Shown piece after piece: positions 32,886 through 41,658 of a stretch of 64,000 nucleotides of DNA. The translations under genes were made by a program, and so were the position numbers. The number at the start of each line of letters is the position of its first letter. The first letter of the stretch is position 1. A model generated the notes under the pieces. The model worked only from the letters and a program-made list of their open reading frames with translations. It did not search any database and was not told the origin of the DNA. Source of the DNA: Dyadobacter subterraneus (lineage in GTDB: Bacteria; Bacteroidota; Bacteroidia; Cytophagales; Spirosomataceae); contig NZ_JACYGY010000001.1 in NCBI RefSeq assembly GCF_015221875.1, positions 1,364,001 to 1,428,000 of the forward strand. The letters run 5' to 3'.

Positions 32886-34466
32886 ATGGCCAGTCAAAAG
32901 AATAAATTTGTCAAGATCATCATCGTGATCACCACGATTTCAGCGGCCATCATGGAGCTGATTGACACCTCAATTATCAATGTTGCCTTAAATAATATCA
33001 GCGGAACACTTGGCGCAACATTGGAAGATGCCTCCTGGGTGGTAACTGCTTATGCGATTGCAAACGTGATTATTATTCCGCTAACCGGTTTTTTAAGCCG
33101 CTATTTTGGACGGAAAAATTATTATCTGGCATCGATTATAATCTTTACAATCGCTTCCTATCTGTGCGGAACTTCGTCTTCTCTTTGGATGCTGGTTTTA
33201 TGGCGTTTTGTCCAGGGACTTGGTGGCGGAGCATTACTTTCAGTGTCACAAGGCATTCTTTTCGAACAATTTAAACCGGAAGAAAAGGGTATAGCGGGAG
33301 GAATTTTCGGAATGGGTATTGTGATGGGGCCAACGATTGGTCCGGTGCTGGGCGGATATATTGTAGATAACTATCATTGGGCGCTGATTTTTGATATCAA
33401 CATTCCAATTGGTATTGCTGCTGCGCTTTTAACATGGAAGTTTGTAGACAGACAACCTGATGAATATAATATTGACAGAAAAGCAATTCCGGTTGATTAT
33501 ACAGGAATTCTTTCGCTAACAGTGGGGGTAGGCGCGTTGCAATATGTGCTTGAAAAAGGACAATCCGAGGACTGGTTTCAGGATGAGACAATCCGATATC
33601 TGACGGCTGCTGCTGTCATCGGAATCGCGTTATTTATTTACTGGGAATTGCACACAAAAAATCCTGCGATCAATTTAAGAGTAATGAAAAGTATAAACCT
33701 GATCGGAAGTAACGTACTGACTTTTGTCTGCGGATTTGGACTTTTCGGATCCGTTTATTTATTCCCGGTAATGGTGCAGCGCGTGATGGGTTATACACCG
33801 ACAGAAGCAGGACTTTCAATGATTCCGGGTGCTCTGATCACAATCTTTGCGATGCCTTTTATTGGTGCCGGTCTGGGAAAAGGCATCAAGCCGATTTATT
33901 TTGTTTGTGCCGGATTTATTCTTTTCATTCTGCACGGATACACATCTTCGCTGGCAACGGCCGAAGCCGGAAAATGGTGGTTTACGCTGACACAAGTTTG
34001 CAGAGGATTAGGTACAGGATTTCTTACCGTTCCGCTTCTAAGTCAGGCTGTTGTAGGTTTGGAACCCAAAGATATGCCTTATGGAATTTCATTGAATAAT
34101 ATGTTCCGTTCACTGGGTGGTGCTTTTGGAATTGCTATTATGAATACCTATTCCACCAACCGGTTTGCGACCCACAGAAATGATCTGATCTCAAATCTTC
34201 AAGGCAATAATCCGCTGATGAACAGCCGTTTGGAAAGCATAACACGTGGTATGATGGCGAAGGGTATAAATCCAGTTGCAGCAAAACAAGCTGCTGTCAG
34301 TAACCTCGATTTCATCGTGTCGGGTCAGGCCCAGATGCAGGCCTATCTGGATGGTTTTCTTCTTATTTCCGTGTTTTTTATCTGCACACTTCCCTTTATG
34401 CTTATGCTGAGCAATCAGGATATGGATGCCGAAACCAGGGCCAAAGTAGCTGCGGCTGCTCATTAA
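32886..34466 (+). CDS. DHA2/EmrB-type MFS drug efflux transporter (14 TMS)
   Basis: This 526-residue protein has about 14 hydrophobic helices. The DHA2 motifs are present: MELIDTSIINVALNNISG in helix 1, WVVTAYAIANVIIIPLTGFLSRYFGRK (motif A) after helix 2, and GGIFGMGIVMGPTIGPVLGGYI (motif C of antiporters) in helix 5. It exports drugs or toxic organic compounds in exchange for protons, together with the HlyD and TolC proteins encoded on each side. Confidence 0.93.
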   Translation: MASQKNKFVKIIIVITTISAAIMELIDTSIINVALNNISGTLGATLEDASWVVTAYAIANVIIIPLTGFLSRYFGRKNYYLASIIIFTIASYLCGTSSSLWMLVLWRFVQGLGGGALLSVSQGILFEQFKPEEKGIAGGIFGMGIVMGPTIGPVLGGYIVDNYHWALIFDINIPIGIAAALLTWKFVDRQPDEYNIDRKAIPVDYTGILSLTVGVGALQYVLEKGQSEDWFQDETIRYLTAAAVIGIALFIYWELHTKNPAINLRVMKSINLIGSNVLTFVCGFGLFGSVYLFPVMVQRVMGYTPTEAGLSMIPGALITIFAMPFIGAGLGKGIKPIYFVCAGFILFILHGYTSSLATAEAGKWWFTLTQVCRGLGTGFLTVPLLSQAVVGLEPKDMPYGISLNNMFRSLGGAFGIAIMNTYSTNRFATHRNDLISNLQGNNPLMNSRLESITRGMMAKGINPVAAKQAAVSNLDFIVSGQAQMQAYLDGFLLISVFFICTLPFMLMLSNQDMDAETRAKVAAAAH

Positions 34467-34486
34467 TTTAAAATCATTTATCTATC

Positions 34487-35785
34487 ATGAAACGTTTCAT
34501 TTTCATCCTTTTTATAGGTTTTAGCGCCGGGCAGCTTCATGCGCAGCATGTTCCTTTGGATCTTAAAACATTGATCAATCAGTCTTTCAGTTATTTCCCG
34601 GCTTTCAAGGAACTTGACCAGGCCGTTGCTGTGGAAAACCAGCGGATCGATCTGGCCAAAGCTGCCGGGCTGCCCTCGGTAGCAGCCACGGGTTCTTACA
34701 ATTATCTGCATCCGGTTTCGGTCGTGACAATTCCATTGGGTGACCAGGTGACCAGACTTAACATAATGCCAAACAATAATTACAAAACCATGGTCAACGG
34801 AAGTTATACACTTTGGGATTTTGGTGCTGTAAAAACAGTTGTTGAAAGAGCAAAAGCGGGACTTCAATATGCAAAGGACAACGCCCTTTACAACAAAAAC
34901 CAGATGGCTTTTCAGGTTGCCAATATTTATTTCCAGATTGCTTACCTGAAAAGTGCAATTGCCATTCAGGACAGTGTGATCAATTTTTTACAGTTTAACA
35001 AACGAGATACCGAGATTAAATTTAAAAACGGAGACGCCCTGAAATATGATGTCCTGTCGATACAATCCACTATTGATCAGGAAAATAACAGGAAAATAGA
35101 TCTGCAAAATAACCTGAGCAAGCAATATAATCTGATGCAGTACGCCACTGGTGTTCAGGTTAGTAAAGAAGGTACAGATTTCAATTTTCCAGCCATTACA
35201 GAAAGCAGTGATGCCACGGGCATACTGGAAAATGCAAAAACAGGAAATGCAGAATATCTGCTTTTGAAAGATAAAATAACCCTGGCCGAAGCTGAGTTGA
35301 AAATGAGTCAGATTCAAGGAAAACCATCATTGGTTCTTAACGCAGGAACTGGTTTTGCCAACGGATATGTGCCGGGTATCAACAAGCTTCGGTATACTTA
35401 CCAGGCAGGAATTACGCTGAATATTCCAATTTATCAGGGCGGTCGTATTAAAAAGCAGGTCAGCCTTTCACAAGGACAATTGCTTCAATCCAAACTGGCG
35501 CAGCAAAGTCTTGACAATACTTTCAGCAGAGATATTGCCCAGACGTTAACTGATGTTGAAAGCAACAAGTCGAGCCTTGTGAATGCGAATGAGCAGATTA
35601 TGGAAGCAAAAGAAGCACAGAAATTTGCCCAGAGCCGTTTTCGGAATGGTACCGGTACAAATCTGGAACTTACCAATGCCAGTACCAATGTGCAAAGGGC
35701 CGAATTGACGCGTCTCCAATATCAATACCAGCTTTGTATCGCTACTCTGGAACTGGCTCGTTTGGAAGGGTTGGTTTATTGGTAA
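34487..35785 (+). CDS. TolC-family outer-membrane channel
   Basis: This 432-residue protein has a signal peptide (MKRFIFILFIGFSAGQLHAQ) and two outer-membrane efflux protein repeats, each rich in long amphipathic helices. Examples are ENQRIDLAKAAGLPSVAATGSYNYL in the first half and ITLNIPIYQGGRIKKQVSLSQGQLLQSKLAQQ in the second, followed by the NATGT-like RFRNGTGTNLELTNAS. It forms the exit duct of the tripartite pump. A terminator follows at 35858. Confidence 0.92.
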   Translation: MKRFIFILFIGFSAGQLHAQHVPLDLKTLINQSFSYFPAFKELDQAVAVENQRIDLAKAAGLPSVAATGSYNYLHPVSVVTIPLGDQVTRLNIMPNNNYKTMVNGSYTLWDFGAVKTVVERAKAGLQYAKDNALYNKNQMAFQVANIYFQIAYLKSAIAIQDSVINFLQFNKRDTEIKFKNGDALKYDVLSIQSTIDQENNRKIDLQNNLSKQYNLMQYATGVQVSKEGTDFNFPAITESSDATGILENAKTGNAEYLLLKDKITLAEAELKMSQIQGKPSLVLNAGTGFANGYVPGINKLRYTYQAGITLNIPIYQGGRIKKQVSLSQGQLLQSKLAQQSLDNTFSRDIAQTLTDVESNKSSLVNANEQIMEAKEAQKFAQSRFRNGTGTNLELTNASTNVQRAELTRLQYQYQLCIATLELARLEGLVYW

Positions 35786-35857
35786 AAGAGGTTAATCATG
35801 GAAAATTTGATGGATGGTGAATTGACATATTAGCAGTTGAAGTAAGTTAAGTAGTTC

Positions 35858-35903
35858 AATCAGGCAGCCGGACAGGATTGTTTCGAAAACGGGCTGCCTG
35901 ATT
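35858..35903 (+). terminator. Terminator of the efflux operon
   Basis: AATCAGGCAGCC (35858-35869) pairs with GGCTGCCTGATT (35892-35903), followed by a T/A-rich tail. The loop is 22 bases. Confidence 0.75.
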
Positions 35904-35959
35904 TATTTAAAAATAAGTTTGAACAACAAAATTGGCTGATTACCTCAAACAAAATCGTT

Positions 35960-36322
35960 ATGGATTTATACCTGCACACCGTTATCTATCAGATCATTGC
36001 AGATTTGGAAGATGCTTCTGTCCATTACATAATTTACGCGCGGTATTATTTCTTTGGTCAGCAAATGTTTGGATATGAACCCGTTTATCTGAACAGAAAT
36101 TCTGTAAAAGATGTCAGTTTATCCGGGGATAGTCTGCGTTGCAAAATGATGCTGGACGCAGGAAATTCTGAGGAATCTTTTTCAGTTGTCATCCCTTTTG
36201 ATTTTATCAGAGAAATCAAAATAGTTAATAGTGAAATTGGAACAGAACAAACTTTGTATTGGCAGGGAAAAACGAAGGAGGCAGGTTTGTTTGATACTTT
36301 TAAAAAGGGAATCAGGCATTAA
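35960..36322 (+). CDS. Hypothetical protein, unknown family
   Basis: This 120-residue soluble protein of mixed alpha/beta content was not recognised. It opens with MDLYLHTVIYQIIADLEDASVHYIIYARYYFFGQQ, rich in Tyr, His and Ile. The second half has strands SVKDVSLSGDSLRCKMMLDAG and SFSVVIPFDFIREIKIV, then a basic C-terminus. Codon use looks like its neighbours. It stands between the efflux operon and a truncated flavoprotein; no functional inference is possible. Confidence 0.55.
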   Translation: MDLYLHTVIYQIIADLEDASVHYIIYARYYFFGQQMFGYEPVYLNRNSVKDVSLSGDSLRCKMMLDAGNSEESFSVVIPFDFIREIKIVNSEIGTEQTLYWQGKTKEAGLFDTFKKGIRH

Positions 36323-36427
36323 TTGGATTCGACAAAAAAATGGCAAAGCGATTTATGTAACTACCGGGTAGGTGTAAACAGTCAATCGATTGTCATGAGG
36401 TAGGCGCAACATATAAATAAAGCAGTT

Positions 36428-36751
36428 ATGTTAATCACAACCGATATATGTATTATAGGTGCAGGAGCTGTTGGCTTGTTTGCCGTTTTGGAAGCAGGTG
36501 CTTCCAAAATGCATTGCTGTATTCTGGAAGCTGGTTCAGGCATCAAAGAGGACGTTAAGGATCAGGCATTAGCTGATTATCTTAAAGTTGCGGTTTCTGA
36601 ATTTAATCCGGTTTTTACGGGTGGATTTTTAAATAATCTGACAAAAACCGAAGACCATACTTATCTGCTCACAACCAGTAATGGTCGGGAAATTGCATGC
36701 AAGCATGTTATTTTTACGGATATTGTCAATGAATCTTATGACGTAGAATAG
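36428..36751 (+). CDS. Truncated FAD-dependent (ferredoxin-NADP/thioredoxin reductase-like) N-terminal fragment
   Basis: This 107-residue protein has the dinucleotide-binding start DICIIGAGAVGLFAVLEAG (GxGxxG-type at 11-16), like ferredoxin-NADP reductase or thioredoxin reductase. Those proteins are about 310-350 residues. After a short middle region the sequence ends (CKHVIFTDIVNESYDVE) without the NADP domain. The glutamate or acidic residue after the second strand (LEAG) is kept. This may be a stand-alone remnant or a small binding protein. No remaining part of the reductase lies downstream; the OmpA gene is convergent 9 bp away. Confidence 0.55.
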   Translation: MLITTDICIIGAGAVGLFAVLEAGASKMHCCILEAGSGIKEDVKDQALADYLKVAVSEFNPVFTGGFLNNLTKTEDHTYLLTTSNGREIACKHVIFTDIVNESYDVE

Positions 36752-36760
36752 CGATCAAAA

Positions 36761-38071
36761 TTATTTTATTTTGATAAATTCCACACGGCGGTTGTTGGCT
36801 TTACCGGCAGGTGTATCGTTACTATCCACCGGTTCTTCTTTCCCCTTTCCATTGGTTTCCAGTCTGGAAGAATCAATACCGAAAGTTGTGGTTAGCGCTT
36901 TCGCCACCGAAATGGCACGACGTTTGGAAAGATCCAGATTCGCAGCATCATTTCCATCTGCATCGGTGTGGCCGATTATTGTAACCCGGAGGGCTGAATT
37001 TTCTTTCAACAACAACGCAACATCCTGTAAACTTCCATATGATTGCGGCTTGATCTGATCGCTGTTAACATCAAACAATATACCGTTTGTGCTGAATTTT
37101 CCTTCGCTCACTAACTTGCTGCGAAGATTGGGCGCGCCTACCGACAACTGTATATTTCCCATAAAAAAAGCCCCTTCCTTTTGCTGATATTCGGGATTGC
37201 TGGATGAAAATATCAGCGTATTTAATGCGGCGTTAGCGTCAAGAGCTCTTGGCAGATCCAGTACTTTTGTGCTGTCGAGGTATACCCGCACTCGTTGCTT
37301 TTGCCGCCAGATTGATATTTTTACGGAAGGCTTGCCCGGCACATTAAATTCCGGAACACCAGATTTGGATTGACTGCCAATCAGGTTTGTTGAATAGTAC
37401 ATTTGCCCGTTGCCTGATGACGCAGGTTGAAAACAAAGTTTGAAATTGGCTACATCAGATTCATGCAAAGATTCTCCAAGCTTAAATTTCTCGTTGATGT
37501 CTTTGGTTTGAATAATACTGATCATCCACTGGCCAATGGAGGCTACTTGCTGATTGGCCAATAATTCCATTTGAAGTGTAAAATTTTCAGGCAGGTTACT
37601 GGTGATATATTCGGGGTAAAAAATGCCGGTTTGAGCAAGTCGCATCCATTTTCCCTCACGATTATTTATCGTAACAAGTTCAGCACTTGAACGTGTGTTC
37701 CAGTTGGAGGGGAAATCTCCAAGAGCTTCCTCAGAAAAATCTTCGTGCACAATAACTTTCTCACCCGCTATAAAATCAAATTTCGAATAAGAATTTATGT
37801 CCTGCACAGTGGAAGTCACAGGATCAGATTTCTGCATTTCTTTTGCCGGGGCTGCAACCGTAGCGTTTTCCTGACTGCTATTCGTCTGGGATGTTGTTTC
37901 AGTACTGGAAGGATTGTCTTTTGGTTTTTTCTTTTGAGTTGCCTTGTCAATCGACTGATCTATTTTATCACCAACTTTCTGTTCTACTTTATTTCGAATC
38001 CGATCCAGAAGCTGAGCATTAACAGGGGAAATATAAACACTGACTAATAATACCAACAAGAATTTTTTCAT
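36761..38071 (-). CDS. OmpA-family outer-membrane protein
   Basis: This 436-residue protein has a signal peptide (1-19), a low-complexity Lys/Thr/Ser/Gln stretch (about 30-80), a central beta-sandwich-like part (about 95-310) with EDFSEEALGDFPSNWNTRSSAELVTI, and a C-terminal OmpA peptidoglycan-binding domain (about 325-436). The latter has the key GHTDADGNDAANLDLSKRRAISVAKAL and ANNRRVEF. It likely links the outer membrane to peptidoglycan. It is a single gene. Confidence 0.88.
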   Translation of the reverse strand: MKKFLLVLLVSVYISPVNAQLLDRIRNKVEQKVGDKIDQSIDKATQKKKPKDNPSSTETTSQTNSSQENATVAAPAKEMQKSDPVTSTVQDINSYSKFDFIAGEKVIVHEDFSEEALGDFPSNWNTRSSAELVTINNREGKWMRLAQTGIFYPEYITSNLPENFTLQMELLANQQVASIGQWMISIIQTKDINEKFKLGESLHESDVANFKLCFQPASSGNGQMYYSTNLIGSQSKSGVPEFNVPGKPSVKISIWRQKQRVRVYLDSTKVLDLPRALDANAALNTLIFSSSNPEYQQKEGAFFMGNIQLSVGAPNLRSKLVSEGKFSTNGILFDVNSDQIKPQSYGSLQDVALLLKENSALRVTIIGHTDADGNDAANLDLSKRRAISVAKALTTTFGIDSSRLETNGKGKEEPVDSNDTPAGKANNRRVEFIKIK

Positions 38072-38193
38072 TTCAAATCGTTTGGTTTCTGAACAAGGCG
38101 TCAGAGAAATTTGGTTAACATATAGTTACAACGACAAAGCAGATTAAAATTGATCGAATTACCAAATTATTTTTAATCTATGTAACACATCCC

Positions 38194-38217
38194 GGCAATC
38201 GAAATTTTTCGATTGCC
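38194..38217. repeat. Inverted repeat between OmpA gene and sulfatase
   Basis: GGCAATCGAAA-TT-TTTCGATTGCC has perfect 11-bp arms with a two-base centre. No U-run follows on either strand, so it may be an operator rather than a terminator. Confidence 0.5.
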
Positions 38218-38305
38218 AAAGTAATCGCTGAGCGTTTTGTATAGGTTAGATTGAAGTTGAAGCTGCCTGAGATAGGATTTATTTGTATTTTTTGATTCGG
38301 GAAAA

Positions 38306-39748
38306 TCAAGGCCCCTTAACATTTATTTTGTCTGCATTTTTTGCCTTTCCGGGCATTTCTCCGCGCTTGCCATTTTGCGGTAATTTCTCACCAGTCTCAC
38401 GATCATACCAGTCGGGCGTACCTTTTTCCGGAAATGTATTGCCAGTCTGATCCTGCCAGTTTTTTAAAACGGTTTTTAATATTTTCATCTTGGCGGCGTA
38501 GGATTTATCTTTTGCCAGATTTATAACCTGCAATGGATCTTTGAAGCAATCAAAAAATTCTTCTGACGGCCGCGGTTTGATAAATGCATCGTTTTGAAGT
38601 ACCGTCAGTTTTCCTTTTAATTTGGCTTCTTTGAGTGCTTTGGCAGACGAACTTTGGTTGGCATCAATCGGGCCTCCATTGTCAAGCTCCGGTTTTTTAT
38701 TGATGATATACAGAAAATCTTTGCTTCTTACAGATCTTTCGTAAGCAGCGTAATCATGCCAGTTATGCTCGGCAAAAACATATTTCCTGAATTCCTTATC
38801 CGGGTTTTTCAAAAGAGAAAAAAAGCTCAGTCCCTGAATGGATTCCGCCGGTTTCAATCCGCCGGCTTCAAGCAAAGTGGGTGCAATATCGATACTGCTA
38901 ATGAGGCTCTGACATGTTTGTCCGGCGCGGATGACTTTCGGCCACTTGACAATAAATGGCGTTTTTATTCCGGTGTCAGTCAGCCTGGTTTTGCTTCCCG
39001 GAAATGGCCTGCCGTTATCAGCGGTAAAAATAATGATCGTGTTATCGGCAATACCCTGTTTTTTCAATTCCTCTTGCAGCACGCCCACGTAATAATCCAG
39101 CCTGGAAATTTCATTGTAATAAGCAGCCAGATCCAGCCGGGTTTCTTTTGTATCGATTAAAGTTGGCGGGATAAGGACTTGGGAATCAGAATCATGTTTT
39201 GGTCCAATTGTCTGTTCCGACCACGGTCTGTGCGCATCATAAGCTGCCAGCCAGAAAAAGAAAGGCTTTTCTTTCGGTCTTGATCTGAGCAGATTAACCC
39301 ATTGATTTTCCCCGCCTTCTCCGTTGGCGTCTTTGTCAACAAGTAAGGTATCGTATGCTCTTTTTGTCAAAGGTCCTTCATGCCATTTTCCGGCCAGGGC
39401 GGAGAAATATCCTTTTTGTTTTAATAATTCGGGGAAATAAGTGAGATGGCCGGGTAGTGGTGTATGCAATTCTGCCGCGCCGGTATTGTGCGGATATCTG
39501 CCTGTCAGTATACTTGTACGACTTGGACTGCACGAACTGGCCGTCAGGTACATATTATCAAACCGCATTCCTTCTTTTGCCAGTTTGTCAAGATTCGGTG
39601 TTTTTATCGCCCTGTTTCCATAGGCGCCAATATCGTCCCAACTGATATCATCACCAAGAATAAATATGATGTTAGGTTTTGTCTGCGCAGATGTGTGAGA
39701 AGTACTGAAAAGGAATACCACAAAGGTTAAAAAAAGGAAATTTTTCAT
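38306..39748 (-). CDS. Formylglycine-dependent sulfatase, heparan-N-sulfatase-like
   Basis: This 480-residue sulfatase has a signal peptide (1-21) and the FGly motif CSPSRTSILTGRYPHNTG with Cys73. The metal strand is KPNIIFILGDDISWDDIGAYG (24-44), then GKWHEGPL, AYDAHRPW and IIIFTADNGRPFPGSKTRLTDTG. The closest group, judged from memory, is N-sulfoglucosamine/heparan-type sulfatases (S1_8-like). It is exported. It is divergent from the sulfatase at 39953; the palindromic operator at 39830 lies 82 bp before its start and may control both directions. Confidence 0.9.
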   Translation of the reverse strand: MKNFLFLTFVVFLFSTSHTSAQTKPNIIFILGDDISWDDIGAYGNRAIKTPNLDKLAKEGMRFDNMYLTASSCSPSRTSILTGRYPHNTGAAELHTPLPGHLTYFPELLKQKGYFSALAGKWHEGPLTKRAYDTLLVDKDANGEGGENQWVNLLRSRPKEKPFFFWLAAYDAHRPWSEQTIGPKHDSDSQVLIPPTLIDTKETRLDLAAYYNEISRLDYYVGVLQEELKKQGIADNTIIIFTADNGRPFPGSKTRLTDTGIKTPFIVKWPKVIRAGQTCQSLISSIDIAPTLLEAGGLKPAESIQGLSFFSLLKNPDKEFRKYVFAEHNWHDYAAYERSVRSKDFLYIINKKPELDNGGPIDANQSSSAKALKEAKLKGKLTVLQNDAFIKPRPSEEFFDCFKDPLQVINLAKDKSYAAKMKILKTVLKNWQDQTGNTFPEKGTPDWYDRETGEKLPQNGKRGEMPGKAKNADKINVKGP

Positions 39749-39800
39749 GATCAGGAAATCTTTTGTCCGGCTTTTTTATCAATGCAGTGATTTTTCTGCT

Positions 39801-39850
39801 TTGCAAATTAAGTATTAATACGGTACTTTGTCTATCTGTTTGATAGACTA
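39801..39850. promoter_or_regulatory. Promoter plus GTCTATC-N5-GATAGAC operator, copy 4 (best palindrome)
   Basis: On the plus strand, -33 TTTG (39800-39803), 20 bases, then -7 TACTTTG (39824-39830). The operator GTCTATC-TGTTT-GATAGAC (39830-39848) has perfect 7-bp arms, followed by TA. On the minus strand a -7-like TAATTTG is the complement of 39804-39810, placing the same operator in the -33 region of the divergent sulfatase. No Cys-rich leader ORF is seen here. Confidence 0.75.
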
Positions 39851-39952
39851 ATTGAGAATTCTTTCTTTTTTGAATTGAGATTATTCATTTAATAAAAAAG
39901 GAAAACAGACTGTTAATGATTTTGAATTTCGTTTTGCTCCGCCTTAACACTT

Positions 39953-41581
39953 ATGAAAAAAGATTCTCTTCACAAAGTTTTACCCGTTCTTGTCTTTCTG
40001 ATTTCAGCAGGATTTATTGCGAATATTGATAAGTTTAGTAACAAAACAACAACTCAGGGCGGGGGAGAAACGAACCTTTTACTCCAAAAAAATGCCGGAG
40101 AAAAACGACCGAACATATTGTTTTGTATTGCCGACGATGCCACATTTAAACACCTGAGTGCTTATGGATGCAAATGGATAAAAACACCGGCATTCGACCG
40201 GGTTGCCAAAGAAGGCCTCTTGTTCAGCAATGCATACACGCCCAATGCCAAATGCTCGCCTTCACGTTCGTGTATATTAATAGGCAGAAATTCGTGGCAG
40301 CTCGAAGAAGCAGGAAATCATGTGCCTTATTTCCCGGCAAAATTTAAAACTTTTGTAGAAACCCTGGCTGAAAACGGCTACCAAACCGGATTTACGGGAA
40401 AAGGCTGGGCTCCTGGTAACCCGGGAGAAATTAATGGGAATCAACGTTTGCTTACGGGTCCTGGTTTTAATGACAAAAAACTTTCTCCTCCGACATCCGG
40501 GATTTCGGCGATTGACTACGCTTCCAATTTTGAAACTTTTCTAAATCAGAGAGAAAATGGAAAACCGTTTTGCTTCTGGTATGGAGGCCATGAGCCGCAC
40601 CGCGTATATGAATACGGTTCGGGTGTAAACAAAAATGGGAAAAAGTTGAGTGATGTTGATGATGTTCCGGCGTTCTGGATGGATAATGACACGGTCAGAA
40701 ATGATATGCTGGATTATGGTTTGGAAATAGAATATTTTGATAAACAGCTTGAAAAAATCCTAGCCCTGCTTGAAAAAAACAATGCGCTTGATAATACGAT
40801 TATCGTCGTGACGTCGGATAACGGAATGCCTTTCCCACGAGCCAAAGGGCACGTTTATGAATATTCGAATCATTTGCCTTTGGCCATTATGTGGAAAGAA
40901 GGCATAAAAAATCCCGGACGAAAAATTGATGATTTTGTAAGTTTTATTGATTTCGCACCCACGTTTCTGCAAGTGGCACAAGTGAAAAATAGCCATATGC
41001 AACCGATAGAAGGGAAATCACTTTTAGACATTTTTAAAGCAACAAATGTGCAAAAAAGAGATCATGTGCTTCTTGGAAAAGAAAGAAATGACGTAGGACG
41101 GCCCGACGATCAGGGTTATCCGGTACGGGCTATTGTTAAAGGACAATATCTGTATCTGAAAAATTATGAACCAGCGCGGTGGCCGGCTGCAAATCCGGAA
41201 ACAGGTTATATGGATACGGACGGAAGTCCAACAAAAACCGCTATCCTTAGCGCTGGCCGCCGAAACAGGAAGGATTTTTACTGGCAATTATCATTTGGTA
41301 AAAGGTCCGCAGAAGAGCTTTATAATTTAAAAACAGATCCATACTGTGTAGAAAATCTGGCTGGTAAAAAGGATTTTCAAGTAGTTCAAAATAGTCTTCG
41401 GGAGCAAATGGAGAAGGAATTAAAAGCGCAGAATGATCCACGGATTTTAGGCAAGGGTTATTTATTTGACCAATATCTGTATGCTGAGCCCAAAGTCAGA
41501 GATTATTATAATCGCTTTAAAAAAGGCGAAAAAATAAAAGCCGCCTGGATCAATGAAAGTGATTACGAGCCGGATTTTTAA
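39953..41581 (+). CDS. Formylglycine-dependent sulfatase
   Basis: This 542-residue protein has an N-terminal hydrophobic segment (about 8-24), as a signal or anchor. The FGly motif [18 protein letters not shown] has Cys101. The metal strand is [21 protein letters not shown]. Further active-site parts are [28 protein letters not shown] and [21 protein letters not shown]. The architecture is like N-sulfoglucosamine-type sulfatases and differs from its two neighbours. It is exported. It is under operator copy 4, 77 bp before the next sulfatase. Confidence 0.9.
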   Translation: MKKDSLHKVLPVLVFLISAGFIANIDKFSNKTTTQGGGETNLLLQKNAGEKRPNILFCIADDATFKHLSAYGCKWIKTPAFDRVAKEGLLFSNAYTPNAKCSPSRSCILIGRNSWQLEEAGNHVPYFPAKFKTFVETLAENGYQTGFTGKGWAPGNPGEINGNQRLLTGPGFNDKKLSPPTSGISAIDYASNFETFLNQRENGKPFCFWYGGHEPHRVYEYGSGVNKNGKKLSDVDDVPAFWMDNDTVRNDMLDYGLEIEYFDKQLEKILALLEKNNALDNTIIVVTSDNGMPFPRAKGHVYEYSNHLPLAIMWKEGIKNPGRKIDDFVSFIDFAPTFLQVAQVKNSHMQPIEGKSLLDIFKATNVQKRDHVLLGKERNDVGRPDDQGYPVRAIVKGQYLYLKNYEPARWPAANPETGYMDTDGSPTKTAILSAGRRNRKDFYWQLSFGKRSAEELYNLKTDPYCVENLAGKKDFQVVQNSLREQMEKELKAQNDPRILGKGYLFDQYLYAEPKVRDYYNRFKKGEKIKAAWINESDYEPDF

Positions 41582-41658
41582 TCGGACTCATTGTAACCAA
41601 AAGCAGATTGGATATCCAGTCCGTCAATTAATGAATTTATTATTTTCAATACTTTAAC

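Noticed and set aside
36361..36392. Small palindromes CTACC-G-GGTAG and CAATCGATTG before the FAD fragment
   Set aside because: They are short, with no repeats elsewhere and no promoter found; chance is likely.
38654..39160. A 168-codon open frame on the plus strand inside the 38306-39748 sulfatase
   Set aside because: It is antisense to a clear sulfatase with all motifs, and its translation shows no domain.
39916..40029. A possible leader ORF starting ATGATTTTGAATTTC before the 39953 sulfatase
   Set aside because: It overlaps the sulfatase start in another frame and has only isolated Cys codons; it does not resemble the other leaders.
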